Source: Paramicrobacterium chengjingii (lineage in GTDB: Bacteria > Actinomycetota > Actinomycetes > Actinomycetales > Microbacteriaceae). Taken from it: 64,000 bases of DNA. Where the stretch lies: the NCBI RefSeq assembly GCF_011751765.2, contig NZ_CP061169.1, positions 1,860,001 through 1,924,000 of the forward strand, written 5' to 3'. Position 1 is the stretch's first letter, and every line of letters begins with the position of its first letter. Below the pieces are notes generated by a model that made no database searches, was not told the DNA's origin, and was given only the letters and a program-made list of their open reading frames with translations. The position numbers were made by a program, and so were the translations under genes. This document shows positions 1 through 9,119 of this stretch, one piece after another.

Positions 1-1
1 T

Positions 2-76
2 CTGCAGCCGCTTCTTCAAGCATCCGTCGAGAAGACCTCCGCGGCCGACCTACACGCTGTTTTTCAGCCATTCTGA
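2..76 (+). CDS. C-terminal tail of a gene entering from the left edge (unidentified)
   Basis: A frame open from base 2 reaches a TGA at 74-76 and encodes about 24 residues ending in HAVFQPF. The reading has reasonable high-GC codon use, but it is too short to identify and the start lies outside the window. The 70 bases that follow, up to the convergent acyltransferase stop, show no other convincing gene. This could equally be chance open frame in non-coding DNA. Confidence 0.3.
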   Translation: MQPLLQASVEKTSAADLHAVFQPF

Positions 77-146
77 CCCCCGCCCGTCACGCCGCTATTC
101 TTTCACAGTGCGCGAGTTGAGCAGATGTGTATTCGTTGCCTCAGTT

Positions 147-2270
147 TTAGCTGGCTGCGGTCTCTACGACCTCGTCGATCTTGTCGCCGAGCGGAACCGC
201 GAGAGTCGACGAGTACACCCAACTGATGTGATGTGTATCGCGAAACGCGAGCACTCCACCGATGACCGGAGGGCATTCGCCATCCACAATGAAGTAGTCG
301 CTCATATCAATGAGCGATACGCGGGAGTCCCCGGTAGCGTCTGCAGCCTCAGCAAGCGGATCCTCGCCGAACGCGTCGTCTTCTGAAGCGGCGCACTCGG
401 TAGCGGCACGCTTGCCGCTCACTGTGACGCAGCCCAAAACGTCGCTGCTCATTCGGGGTGTGTCGCGTACAGCGATGATGCTCGTGACGCTGTCCGGCAA
501 CTCGCTCCAGCGCTCCTCATAGGCCGAGATCGCTGTGTCTTGCCACGACTCCCCTGCGGCAGGCTTAACGGGGTTCGACGACTTTGCCGAAGTCACGACT
601 GTGTCGATTTCCGAGTGCTCGTCGAGGTAGTCCATTGCCTCATCGTTCCAGGTGCTGCACGTCTCCACGAGCCTGGACACCTCGGCATCCGACTTCTCTG
701 GCTCGTCTCGAGGAACCCCGATGAAGGGGCACGACGCTTTCGTGAGCACCTTGACGTGCCAGTTTCGCTTCTCCGCTGTCAACGACATCGCGCTCAGCCA
801 TTGCTCGGCGTGAGAGTCACCGACGAGCGCGATTACCTGGTCGGCATCGTCTTCATCGACGCCGTACTCGCACACCTTCAGTTCATCGTCGCGAGTGTTG
901 GTGATGCACCGTTCCGGTGATTTGTCGACGAGAGCCGGGTCGGGAACAGCAGCGGTGTCGGGTTCAATGATGCAGTCCGAGCCGGGTTCCAGCGCAGCTC
1001 CGCCAAAACACGGATCCTGACTCGCGACACGTGTCTCGAGTTTCTTTTGGCTCGCCTGAACCTGCGCATCTGCAGCACCGACCCCGGTGAACGTCACCGC
1101 GACGACAGCGCCCATGGCAGCCGCCGTCGCCACGAACGTGAGGCGTGGCCGCCACGACGACGTCAGCCCAATGCGCACAGGATCTTCAATCCAGTTCTTC
1201 GAGGCCCAGGCCAGAGCCAGCGTTAGCGCGGTTATGACGAGCAGATCGAAGCCAGACAGCGACCGCTTCAACACGAACGGGGCAAGGATGACAATGGGGA
1301 AATGCCAGAGATACACGCTGTAGGAGACGTCTCCCAGCCATTGCATCGGGCGCACCGCGAGGATGCCGCGCGGAGACCACGCCGTCACCGGATCGTGGGC
1401 GATGATCACTGCAATCGTCGCGAGAACGGGAAGCAGTGCCGTGTACCCGGGGAACGGGGTCTCGCCGGTGTAAACGAGCGCGCTCACGAAAATGCCGCCG
1501 AGGCCAAGCCACGCCATTCCACTGCGTATGTTCGAGGGTATTGACTCGAAGAAGGCGGGACGCGAGACGACGGCGAGGGCAGTGAGGCCGCCGAGGGCGA
1601 ATTCCCATGCTCGCGTTGTCGTAACGAAATATGCCGCAGAGGGGTCGAACGCCGTTTGCCAGACGGACCACGCGAACGAGACCACCGCAATCAGACCGAT
1701 GGTGATTCCAATAGCCCGATGCGGGTGGGTCTTGCGCAGTCGCGTCGCGATCCACAGCGCGACGACAATCAGGAGGGGCCACGCAATGTAGAACTGTTCT
1801 TCCGTGGAGAGTGACCAGTAATGCTGCACCGGAGATGCCTGAGCCTCGGCCGCCATGTAGTCAACGGCCTGGTCAGCAAGCACCCAGTTCTGCCCGTACA
1901 AGGCTGACGCCGCTACCTGCGTGAGAAAACTTGGCTTGAATCCTGTGGGCACGATGGCCCACACGGCGCCAACGGTGAGCACGAGAACGAGTAGCGCCGC
2001 AGGCAGTAGACGCCGCGCACGGCGAGCCCAGAATCGTGGCAGGTCCACTCGCGAACTCGCGTCGATCTCGCGCAGAAGGTGCGCCGTGATGAGAAACCCA
2101 GAAATGACGAAGAAAACGTCAACTCCGACGTAGCCGCCCGGTAATGCCGCCGGCACGAAGTGGAAGACCACAACGATGCCCACGGCGATGGCCCGTAAGC
2201 CCTGTATATCGGTCCGCACTCCGGTCGTGCGTCCGCTCGTCTTTTGGGACATGAGTGGATCACCAGCCAT
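147..2270 (-). CDS. membrane acyltransferase (acyltransferase 3 / OafA-YrhL type) with C-terminal SGNH domain
   Basis: This 707-residue protein has the two-part build of OafA/OatA-like O-acyltransferases. Roughly the first 400 residues form about ten membrane segments with the family start (TDIQGLRAIAV) and the FFVISGFLI motif, which pass an acyl group across the membrane. The C-terminal part is extracellular and SGNH-like: block I is seen in VGDSHAEQW and the Asp-His pair in DTHH near the end, so the putative esterase/transferase triad is present. The usual role is O-acetylation of cell-wall or surface glycans; the substrate cannot be told. Two starts are possible, ATG at 2270 or ATG at 2252 (MSQKTSG); neither has a strong ribosome site. 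It stands alone and is divergent from valS. Confidence 0.85.
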   Translation of the reverse strand: MAGDPLMSQKTSGRTTGVRTDIQGLRAIAVGIVVVFHFVPAALPGGYVGVDVFFVISGFLITAHLLREIDASSRVDLPRFWARRARRLLPAALLVLVLTVGAVWAIVPTGFKPSFLTQVAASALYGQNWVLADQAVDYMAAEAQASPVQHYWSLSTEEQFYIAWPLLIVVALWIATRLRKTHPHRAIGITIGLIAVVSFAWSVWQTAFDPSAAYFVTTTRAWEFALGGLTALAVVSRPAFFESIPSNIRSGMAWLGLGGIFVSALVYTGETPFPGYTALLPVLATIAVIIAHDPVTAWSPRGILAVRPMQWLGDVSYSVYLWHFPIVILAPFVLKRSLSGFDLLVITALTLALAWASKNWIEDPVRIGLTSSWRPRLTFVATAAAMGAVVAVTFTGVGAADAQVQASQKKLETRVASQDPCFGGAALEPGSDCIIEPDTAAVPDPALVDKSPERCITNTRDDELKVCEYGVDEDDADQVIALVGDSHAEQWLSAMSLTAEKRNWHVKVLTKASCPFIGVPRDEPEKSDAEVSRLVETCSTWNDEAMDYLDEHSEIDTVVTSAKSSNPVKPAAGESWQDTAISAYEERWSELPDSVTSIIAVRDTPRMSSDVLGCVTVSGKRAATECAASEDDAFGEDPLAEAADATGDSRVSLIDMSDYFIVDGECPPVIGGVLAFRDTHHISWVYSSTLAVPLGDKIDEVVETAAS

Positions 2271-2434
2271 TCGTCGACTACCCCCACTTTAGGGGTCGCA
2301 CGTGTCGGTGATGCTCAGAGAGCATTCAGGGAGTGCTCGCATTCCGTGCAGTGGCGCCGGGAGGCTACGATGGACGAATACACTTTCCAGGCACGTTCAC
2401 ACGGTGCCGTCTATATCGAATCGGAGATGCGACG

Positions 2435-5011
2435 ATGACTACTGTTCCCGACAAACCAGCGCTCGAGGGACTCGAAGAGACCTGGGGTTCCGCCTGGGAG
2501 CAGAAGGGCACGTACCGATTTGATCGAACGGATGCCGCTGCCGGCGGTCGTGCGTGCGTCTACTCGATCGACACACCGCCCCCGACAGCATCCGGTTCAC
2601 TCCATATCGGGCACGTGTTCAGCTACACACATACCGATGTGATCGCGCGATTCCAGAGAATGTCGGGTAAGAACGTCTTCTATCCGATGGGATGGGACGA
2701 CAACGGTCTGCCGACTGAACGCCGTGTGCAGAACTACTATGGCGTGCGATGCGATCCGTCGCTCCCCTACGAAACAGACTTTGTTCCTCCCCACAACGGC
2801 GATGGAAAAAGTATCAAGGCAGCTGACCAACAACCGATTTCACGGCGGAATTTCATCGAGCTTTGCGAAAAGCTGACCGTCGAAGACGAAAAGCAGTTCG
2901 AAGACGTGTGGCGAAGGCTCGGACTTTCTGTCGATTGGACCCAGAGCTACCGCACCATTGGCGACGAGTCGCTCGCCATCAGTCAGCGCGCGTTCTTGCA
3001 CAGCCTGCAGCGTGGAGAGGCGTATCAAGCGATGGCGCCGACGCTCTGGGACGTCACGTTCCGCACTGCTGTGGCACAGGCAGAACTTGAAGACAAGGAT
3101 CAGCCGGGAACGTATCATCGGCTCGCATTTCACCGTCCAGACGGCGGAACCATCGAGATCGAAACGACGCGCCCCGAGCTGCTTCCCGCGTGTGTTGCAC
3201 TCGTCGCGCACCCGGATGACGACAGATTCAAGCCGTATTTCGGCACAACGGTCACGACTCCGGTGTACGGCGTCGAGGTGCCCGTGCTCGCCCATCACCT
3301 CGCCCAGCCAGACAAGGGCGCCGGCATCGCCATGATCTGCACGTTCGGCGACATTACGGACGTTGTCTGGTGGCGCGAACTCGATCTGCCGAATCGCACG
3401 ATCATCGGCATTGACGGACGCATCATCGACGAGGTTCCCGAGGCGATAATCTCAGCATCGGGGCGCACTGCCTTCAGTGAGCTCATCGGCAAGACAGTGT
3501 TCTCTGCCAAGAAGGAGGTCGTGCGTCAGCTCGCGGAGTCCGGTGACCTCGTCGGTGAACCGAAGCAGATCACTCATCCTGTCAAATTCTTCGAGAAGGG
3601 CGACAAACCGCTTGAGATCGTCTCGACCAGACAGTGGTACATCGCGAACGGCGCCCGTGACGAAGAATTGAGGGCTCGTCTTCTCGAACTCGGCAGCGAG
3701 CTGAACTGGCACCCCGACTTCATGCGCGTACGTTACGAGAACTGGGTCGGTGGGCTCAGCGGCGACTGGCTGGTCTCACGGCAGCGATTCTTCGGCGTGC
3801 CGATTCCGCTCTGGTATCCGCTCAACGAACAGGGAGACGCGGAGTACGACTCCCCCATCGCCGCCGACCTCGGCACGTTGCCTGTCGACCCGTCGAGCGA
3901 TGCGGCACCCGGATTCGATGAGTCGCAACGCGGTGAGCCGGGTGGCTTCATCGGTGAGGTCGACGTGCTCGACACCTGGGCTACGTCGTCACTCACCCCG
4001 CAGATCGCCGGTGGTTGGCACCGCGACCCAGAGCTGTGGAACCTCGTTCACCCATATGATCTGCGTCCGCAGGGCCAGGACATTATTCGAACGTGGCTGT
4101 TTTCGACGATGCTGCGCTCCGTGCTCGAAAACAACGTGAAGCCGTGGGCGAACACATCGATCTCTGGCTTTATCGTTGACCCCGATCGAAAGAAAATGTC
4201 GAAGTCAAAGGGCAACGTCGTCACCCCCGCCGACATGCTCGTCAAACACGGCTCAGATGCTGTGCGGTATTGGGCAGCATCCTCCCGGCTTGGCACGGAT
4301 GCTGCATTTGACCCGCAGAATCCCACACAGATCAAAATCGGCCGTCGGCTGGCCATCAAAATTCTCAACGCGTCCAAATTCATCTTGGGCTTTGAAGGAT
4401 CGGATGCTGCCGAGGTCACCGAACCGCTCGACAAAAGCATGCTCGCGACGCTTAAGCGTGTGACGGCGGAAGCAAGCTCTGCTCTTGAATCCTACGATCA
4501 CGCTCGCGCTCTCGAGGTGACGGAGAGCTTCTTCTGGACATTCTGTGATGATTACCTCGAGCTGGTGAAGGAGCGTGCCTACGAGACGACGAATCCGGCG
4601 AGGGCTTCTGCCGTGTCAGCGCTTCGGCAGGCACTGTCAACGCTGCTGCGCTTGTTTGCGCCGTTCGTGCCGTTCGCCACAGAAGAAGCCTGGTCGTGGT
4701 GGAACGAGGGTTCCGTGCATCGTTCTGCATGGCCAACGCCAGACGAGCTCGCCGTCGATGGCGACGAGAATATTCTTGCGCTGACGGGCACCGCACTCGT
4801 CGGGATTCGCCGCGCGAAGACTGACGCGAAGGTGTCTCAGAAGGTCTCGGTCGAACGCGCAACGATTGCGGCTCCTTCCCAACACATCGTCACGCTTGAA
4901 GCCGCCGCCGCTGACCTGGCAGCCGTCGGTCGCATTGCTCATCTCACATTCACTGCTGGCGACGACATCGCCGTCTCAGAGATCGTGCTGACACCGCCCG
5001 CTGAGGAATAG
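2435..5011 (+). CDS. valS: valyl-tRNA synthetase, archaeal-type
   Basis: Class I synthetase charging tRNA-Val in the cytoplasm. From the ATG at 2435 (CGGAG eight bases upstream) it is 858 residues. The HIGH motif is at residues 57-60 ([10 protein letters not shown]) and KMSKS at 587-591. An editing CP1 insertion lies between, and an anticodon-binding domain follows. After HIGH it reads [10 protein letters not shown]. This is the form I know from archaeal, rickettsial and some actinobacterial ValRS; common bacterial ValRS has GTDHAGIATQ. The C-terminal coiled-coil arm of bacterial ValRS also appears to be absent. The frame is open further upstream to 2333, but that part reads like non-coding sequence. 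A small acidic protein gene follows nine bases later. Confidence 0.95.
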   Translation: MTTVPDKPALEGLEETWGSAWEQKGTYRFDRTDAAAGGRACVYSIDTPPPTASGSLHIGHVFSYTHTDVIARFQRMSGKNVFYPMGWDDNGLPTERRVQNYYGVRCDPSLPYETDFVPPHNGDGKSIKAADQQPISRRNFIELCEKLTVEDEKQFEDVWRRLGLSVDWTQSYRTIGDESLAISQRAFLHSLQRGEAYQAMAPTLWDVTFRTAVAQAELEDKDQPGTYHRLAFHRPDGGTIEIETTRPELLPACVALVAHPDDDRFKPYFGTTVTTPVYGVEVPVLAHHLAQPDKGAGIAMICTFGDITDVVWWRELDLPNRTIIGIDGRIIDEVPEAIISASGRTAFSELIGKTVFSAKKEVVRQLAESGDLVGEPKQITHPVKFFEKGDKPLEIVSTRQWYIANGARDEELRARLLELGSELNWHPDFMRVRYENWVGGLSGDWLVSRQRFFGVPIPLWYPLNEQGDAEYDSPIAADLGTLPVDPSSDAAPGFDESQRGEPGGFIGEVDVLDTWATSSLTPQIAGGWHRDPELWNLVHPYDLRPQGQDIIRTWLFSTMLRSVLENNVKPWANTSISGFIVDPDRKKMSKSKGNVVTPADMLVKHGSDAVRYWAASSRLGTDAAFDPQNPTQIKIGRRLAIKILNASKFILGFEGSDAAEVTEPLDKSMLATLKRVTAEASSALESYDHARALEVTESFFWTFCDDYLELVKERAYETTNPARASAVSALRQALSTLLRLFAPFVPFATEEAWSWWNEGSVHRSAWPTPDELAVDGDENILALTGTALVGIRRAKTDAKVSQKVSVERATIAAPSQHIVTLEAAAADLAAVGRIAHLTFTAGDDIAVSEIVLTPPAEE

Positions 5012-5019
5012 GGGACCGC

Positions 5020-5280
5020 ATGCAGTTGGGTAAACGCTGGTCCGTGGGAACCAAGGTTCCGGCGGATCTGCCCCGCGTCGTCGTGAGTGCCGTCGGTGAC
5101 GTCGAGGCAGAGCTGCGCTCCGACGGTGTCTCGTTCGAATCGTGGGCCTGGACTCTGACGTGGCTGGAGGGCCGTCCTGTCGTTGAACTCGACGATGGCA
5201 CTGTTGTCACATATAACAGTGCCGAAGACACAGCGACAATCCGCCAAGAGACCGACGACGATGGAGACGACGACTACTGA
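5020..5280 (+). CDS. small acidic protein of unknown function, downstream of valS
   Basis: An 86-residue soluble protein starting eight bases after the valS stop, so probably in the same transcript. The middle (FESWAWTLTWLEGRPVVELDDGTVVTY) reads like a small beta-sheet fold. The end is a run of Asp (ETDDDGDDDY). I do not recognise the family. There is no signal peptide or membrane segment. Its close spacing to valS and typical codon use support a real gene. The IS110 element lies immediately downstream and may have separated it from former neighbours. Confidence 0.65.
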   Translation: MQLGKRWSVGTKVPADLPRVVVSAVGDVEAELRSDGVSFESWAWTLTWLEGRPVVELDDGTVVTYNSAEDTATIRQETDDDGDDDY

Positions 5281-5585
5281 TATGTAGGTGTTTTTGTCAA
5301 GGGGGCAGAGTGAAACGGTCCCGGGAAGTGTAGGGCTTGTCCGGGACCGTTTCTGCTGGCATCTGGCGGAGTGGGGTCTGACGTGTCTTTCGACGTTAAC
5401 ACGGTCAAACTGATATGCGCAGGTTGGTTACTGCAGGGCGAAGCGTGCGATGGTGGAGCGGTGCCGCAGGTCTAGAGATCGAGCGTCGCCCGTCAGTGCT
5501 GATGGGCTGTTCATAATAGTAGAGCGGGTCATTCCACACGTGTTCGCAGACCTCACGGCCGTCGTGGTGTCAGCGGTCTGGGGTG
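5281..5585. other. 305-base non-coding stretch: 3' end of the IS110 element
   Basis: No coding frame is convincing between the small acidic gene and the transposase stop. The stretch holds a perfect 13-base inverted repeat (5312-5324 with 5341-5353) and the octamer TTGTCAAG at 5294-5301, which recurs at 6793-6800 on the other side of the transposase. About 290 bases would therefore lie inside the element downstream of its transposase. That is unusually long for a simple IS end and long enough for a guide (bridge) RNA of the sort known from IS110/IS1111 elements. The RNA itself is inferred. Confidence 0.45.
5312..5353. repeat. perfect 13-base inverted repeat in the IS110 3' end
   Basis: Arms GAAACGGTCCCGG (5312-5324) and CCGGGACCGTTTC (5341-5353) enclose a 16-base loop. 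As RNA this would be a very stable hairpin. It could be part of a bridge RNA, a terminator for the convergent valS operon and transposase, or a remnant of an older element. There is no clean T-tract on either strand. Confidence 0.8.
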
Positions 5586-6674
5586 TCAGTCAGTCATGAT
5601 CGCGAGTGACCAGCACCAGCCGGAGAGTTCTCTGGCGATCGCGACGTTGGCGATTGTTGCCTTCTTTCGTCGGGCTACGAATTTCTCCCACTGCTTGTGG
5701 AGTCGTTCGTTTCCGGCTTGTCCGCGTAGTCGGGCTTCCTGTGAGGCATTTTGCTGTCGGAGCGTCAGTGCTGAGGTCGGTTGCTGTCGGAGCTGTTTGC
5801 GGTGGTGCCAGGCGGCCTCGACGAGGAGTCTGCGGGCATGGGAATTGCCGGTCTTGGTGATACCGCCGAGTCTGCGTGAAGTTCCTGACGAGTATTCCGA
5901 CGGGGTGAGTCCGAGATAGGTGCCAATTGTTTTCCCGGTGAATCTGTCCCAATCGGCGATCTCAACGGCAAGCGCGAGACTAGTGAGCGCACCCATGCCA
6001 CGCAGGCAACCCAACCGGGTCACCACAGGTGCGAATTCAGAAGCATCAGCCATTCTTTCAATTTCGGCATCGAGTCGGTCTCTGCGGGCAAGGACTTGCG
6101 CAACGGCTTCGTAGGATGCATCGAACGCGTATTGGTAAGCGATTGTGCCTGCGCGATGCTCCCGGATCCACACGTCGTGCTTGCGAGTCCATGTGCCACC
6201 TCCGTCGTAAACATGCCCGTGACGAAGAAGCAGTTTTGAGAGACGATGGCGTGAGGCCATGAGGTCATGGCGGCAGTCTTCCCGCGCCCGGACAAGATCG
6301 CGTGCAGTCTCCTCGTCAATAGTGGGGACACGCACGGGGGTGATCTGTCCAAGCTGGAGGAGATGCGCCAAATGCAGAGCATCATTCTTATCGGTTTTGA
6401 CACGGTCACCTGGCGGACGCTGCAACTTCGATGGGGCGGCGATCACGCACGCGATGCCAGCACCTGTGAGGCGACGGGAGAGATCATAGCCTGTCGGGCC
6501 GGCCTCGTAAGTGGTGAGAGCCGGTACTGCGAGACCACGGACCCAATCGATCACCGCGGCCGGATCATAGGGAAACTTCTTCCAGGTAACTTCACCGGTA
6601 TCGCTGTGAATTGCTTGCGCGACGATGGACCTGGCGTGCACGTCCAAACCCACGTGAGTACGATAGATGTTCAA
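5586..6674 (-). CDS. IS110-family transposase (DEDD recombinase)
   Basis: Recombinase that excises and inserts the element through a circular intermediate. The N-terminal RuvC-like domain carries the acidic set D11 (VGLDVH), E57 (TYEAGP), D95 and D98 (KTDKND). The C-terminal Transposase_20 region contains an SSG motif (Ser262/263), the likely serine nucleophile, followed by a basic GGITKTGN stretch. I place the start at a TTG (6674) because GGAGG lies eight bases upstream and the family begins at about this point; this gives 362 residues, normal for IS110. The frame is open further upstream but that part reads as non-coding and includes a hairpin. The gene looks intact, so the element may be active. 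Confidence 0.92.
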   Translation of the reverse strand: MNIYRTHVGLDVHARSIVAQAIHSDTGEVTWKKFPYDPAAVIDWVRGLAVPALTTYEAGPTGYDLSRRLTGAGIACVIAAPSKLQRPPGDRVKTDKNDALHLAHLLQLGQITPVRVPTIDEETARDLVRAREDCRHDLMASRHRLSKLLLRHGHVYDGGGTWTRKHDVWIREHRAGTIAYQYAFDASYEAVAQVLARRDRLDAEIERMADASEFAPVVTRLGCLRGMGALTSLALAVEIADWDRFTGKTIGTYLGLTPSEYSSGTSRRLGGITKTGNSHARRLLVEAAWHHRKQLRQQPTSALTLRQQNASQEARLRGQAGNERLHKQWEKFVARRKKATIANVAIARELSGWCWSLAIMTD

Positions 6675-6716
6675 CTGGGGCCTCCAAGATCGACTGAGGA
6701 AGACCAACCCCGTCAA

Positions 6717-6740
6717 GGCTCCAGCACCTATGCTGGAGCC
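6717..6740. repeat. 10-base inverted repeat upstream of the IS110 transposase
   Basis: GGCTCCAGCA and TGCTGGAGCC are separated by four bases, a perfect ten-pair hairpin 43 bases before the transposase TTG start. It may be a structural element of the left-end leader or part of a guide RNA, or may dampen read-through transcription into the transposase. Confidence 0.75.
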
Positions 6741-6832
6741 CCGCAAATGGCACGGCTGGTAAACCTCGATCATGCGATCTGGGGCCTCAGCCTTGTCAAG
6801 AGGTAGCCACAGTCATATCGTCTAGTCCGGCG

Positions 6833-7651
6833 TCAAACGCGACGCTCTTTTCGCGCGATGACTTCGCCGTGCGGAATCTCAAACCACCCGGCGTCGTCCC
6901 GTGCCCATTCTCGCCACGCCCGTGCGATGACGACGAGATCATCGGTTCGCGCAGCTCCAGACTCCAGAGCCATCACGGCGAAGTGTGAATCGGTGGCGCG
7001 TTCAGCCCAGGTATTTCCCCAACTCTCGCGCTCCTCCGGCGCTGAATAGCACCACACGGATGCTGACGAGGCCACGATTGTCCCGCCAGCGTTGAGGGCG
7101 AGGGCGCGCAGTCGCCTCCCGATGTCGGGATCGCCGTGCGCAAAACGGGCAGCAGCCAGATACGTCGTGTGCCAGCTGTCGAGTCCTGTGCTGTCGGGGT
7201 ACCAGGAGCATCCAGAATAGATCGCATCGCGCACAGCAACGATTCCACCCGGCTTCACCACGCGGAGCATTTCGGTCATCACGCGGAGAGGATCCGAGAC
7301 GTGCTGCAGCACCTGATGAGCGTGTACGAGATCGAACGTATCGTCTGGCGAGTCAATCTCGTAGCCGCTACCCGTGTCGAACGTCACATTCCCAATACCC
7401 TGGGATTCCGCAAGCACCGTTGCCCGCTCGGCCATCAGCGGCTCAACGTCGATCCCGAGTACGCGACCGGGCTGTACTCTGCGGGCTAGATCGACCGCGA
7501 TCGTTCCCGGCCCGCTCCCGACATCGAGAACACGCATTCCCGCCGTGAGGAATGGAATGAGATAAGCAGCAGAGTTTTCAACGGTGCGTCGAGCATGCGA
7601 ACGAACAACACTTTCGTGATGTCCATGAACATAAGGGTCGTGTGCACTCAT
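6833..7651 (-). CDS. class I SAM-dependent methyltransferase
   Basis: A 272-residue soluble methyltransferase of the UbiE/Methyltransf_11 type. Motif I is VLDVGSGPGT (about residues 41-50), followed by GIDVEPLM with the acidic residue that contacts the SAM ribose, and by FDLVHAHQVLQHVSDP (post-I/motif II region). An extended C-terminal part (ARAWREWARDDAGWF) is seen in a group of actinobacterial methyltransferases. The substrate is unknown. It lies just downstream of clpX on the same strand with a 53-base gap, so it may be co-transcribed. Start at ATG 7651. Confidence 0.85.
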   Translation of the reverse strand: MSAHDPYVHGHHESVVRSHARRTVENSAAYLIPFLTAGMRVLDVGSGPGTIAVDLARRVQPGRVLGIDVEPLMAERATVLAESQGIGNVTFDTGSGYEIDSPDDTFDLVHAHQVLQHVSDPLRVMTEMLRVVKPGGIVAVRDAIYSGCSWYPDSTGLDSWHTTYLAAARFAHGDPDIGRRLRALALNAGGTIVASSASVWCYSAPEERESWGNTWAERATDSHFAVMALESGAARTDDLVVIARAWREWARDDAGWFEIPHGEVIARKERRV

Positions 7652-7704
7652 ATACCAAGGCTACCCGCGCAACTCATGCCGGCGACACACTCGATGTCTG
7701 TCGT

Positions 7705-8976
7705 TTACGCCGACTTCTCGCGTCGTGCGTGCGCCTCTAAAATCGGCTCGGCACCTTCGGTGACCGACTCTCGAGTAATGATTACTCGAGCAACGTTGTC
7801 GCTTGATGGCACATCGAACATAATCGGGCCAAGCACGTCTTCGAGAATCGCCCGCAGCCCGCGCGCACCCGTCTTGCGCTCCACGGCAAGGTCAGCGATC
7901 GCCTCGAGTGCGTCACTTTCAAACTCCAGCTCAACACCGTCGAGTTCGAACATCCGCTCAAACTGTTTGACGAGCGCGTTGCGAGGCTCGGTCAGGATCT
8001 GCATGAGCGCATGCTGATCGAGCGGAGTTACCGTCGTCAGCACGGGAAGCCGCCCAATGAACTCGGGAATCAGACCGAACTTATGGAGATCTTCTGGAAG
8101 AACCTCGCTGAACAGGTCTGCGTTGTCGTCTTGAGAGTGCAGCGGCGCGCCAAAGCCGATGCCGCGTTTTCCCGCTCGCGACGACACAATATCTTCCAAG
8201 CCGGCAAATGCCCCGGCAACAATAAACAGAACGTTTGTTGTGTCGATCTGAATGAATTCCTGATGCGGATGCTTTCGTCCACCCTGCGGGGGAACCGATG
8301 CAACAGTTCCTTCGAGAATCTTCAAAAGTGCCTGCTGAACGCCTTCGCCAGACACATCTCGTGTAATCGAAGGATTCTCGGCCTTGCGTGCGATCTTGTC
8401 GATCTCATCAATGTAAATAATGCCAGTTTCGGCGCGCTTTACATCGTAGTCAGCCGCCTGCAGAAGCTTGAGCAGGATGTTCTCGACGTCTTCGCCCACA
8501 TACCCCGCTTCGGTGAGCGCCGTCGCATCGGCGACGGCGAAGGGAACGTTGAGCTGCTTGGCGAGCGTCTGCGCAAGGTACGTCTTACCGCATCCCGTTG
8601 GTCCAACCATCAGAATATTGCTCTTGGCGATCTCGACATCTTCGTTCATGCTGTCGGCGCTCGTGAGCGTTGTGCGCGCTTTGACCCGCTTGTAGTGGTT
8701 GTACACCGCTACCGCGAGGGACCGCTTCGCTGGCTCTTGCCCGATCACGTACTCTTCGAGGAAGTCGAAGATCTCACGTGGTTTCGGAAGCTCGAACTCG
8801 CCCGTTGCAGATTCGCCGGCTTCTGCAAGGCGTTCCTCAATGATTTCGTTGCAGAGTTCAACGCACTCATCGCAGATATAGACTCCTGGGCCCGCGATCA
8901 GCTGCTGAACCTGCTTTTGACTCTTGCCGCAGAAGGAGCACTTCAGCAGGTCGGCACTCTCACCGATTCGCGCCAT
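7705..8976 (-). CDS. clpX: ClpX, ATP-dependent unfoldase of the Clp protease
   Basis: A 423-residue AAA+ unfoldase that recognises, unfolds and feeds proteins to ClpP. The N-terminal zinc-binding domain has C13, C16, C35 and C38. Walker A is GPTGCGKT, Walker B IIYIDEID. The ClpP-docking loop is the IGFGA segment (family IGF). The C-terminal AAA lid includes [13 protein letters not shown]. It is downstream of clpP1-clpP2 in the same direction but behind a strong terminator at 9069-9101, so it probably has its own promoter. Length and motifs are normal. Confidence 0.98.
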   Translation of the reverse strand: MARIGESADLLKCSFCGKSQKQVQQLIAGPGVYICDECVELCNEIIEERLAEAGESATGEFELPKPREIFDFLEEYVIGQEPAKRSLAVAVYNHYKRVKARTTLTSADSMNEDVEIAKSNILMVGPTGCGKTYLAQTLAKQLNVPFAVADATALTEAGYVGEDVENILLKLLQAADYDVKRAETGIIYIDEIDKIARKAENPSITRDVSGEGVQQALLKILEGTVASVPPQGGRKHPHQEFIQIDTTNVLFIVAGAFAGLEDIVSSRAGKRGIGFGAPLHSQDDNADLFSEVLPEDLHKFGLIPEFIGRLPVLTTVTPLDQHALMQILTEPRNALVKQFERMFELDGVELEFESDALEAIADLAVERKTGARGLRAILEDVLGPIMFDVPSSDNVARVIITRESVTEGAEPILEAHARREKSA

Positions 8977-9068
8977 TGGCGTGCCTCCTCAATTGGATGC
9001 TGTGCATAGAACGAGCCTAACGTCTTCGACCGACTTCGCACGCGAACCGTGACGCGTGTGTGTCATAC

Positions 9069-9101
9069 AAAGAAACGGCGGCGGGCACGCGCCCGCCGCC
9101 G
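9069..9101 (-). terminator. intrinsic terminator after clpP2
   Basis: On the minus strand an 11-pair perfect GC-only stem (arms 9076-9086 and 9091-9101, four-base loop) is followed by TTTCTTTG, a T-rich tail. It lies 19 bases after the clpP2 stop and separates it from clpX. Confidence 0.85.
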
Positions 9102-9119
9102 CTCCTCTCAATCATTCTT

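Larger units (their letters stand above)
5294..6800 (-). mobile_element. IS110-family insertion sequence (boundaries tentative)
   Basis: A single DEDD-type transposase gene is flanked by non-coding ends between the valS operon and an unrelated methyltransferase gene. Candidate ends are set by a repeated octamer TTGTCAAG (5294-5301 and 6793-6800), giving an element of about 1.5 kb, within the usual IS110 size. Family members typically lack terminal inverted repeats and do not make clear target duplications, so exact ends cannot be fixed from one copy. The non-coding end downstream of the transposase (about 290 bases) is longer than the upstream end (about 120 bases), an arrangement closer to the IS1111 subgroup. 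Confidence 0.6.

Noticed and set aside
2287..2434. Possible T-box riboswitch or attenuator in the valS leader
   Set aside because: Only short inverted repeats (ATGCT/AGCAT and GAGCA/TGCTC) are present; the conserved T-box sequence and a terminator/antiterminator pair are absent.
2333..2434. Upstream extension of valS to an ATG at 2333
   Set aside because: The extra 34 residues match no synthetase N-terminus and there is a proper ribosome site before ATG 2435.
8011..9009. 332-codon plus-strand frame opposite clpX
   Set aside because: Antisense shadow of clpX; no independent signals.
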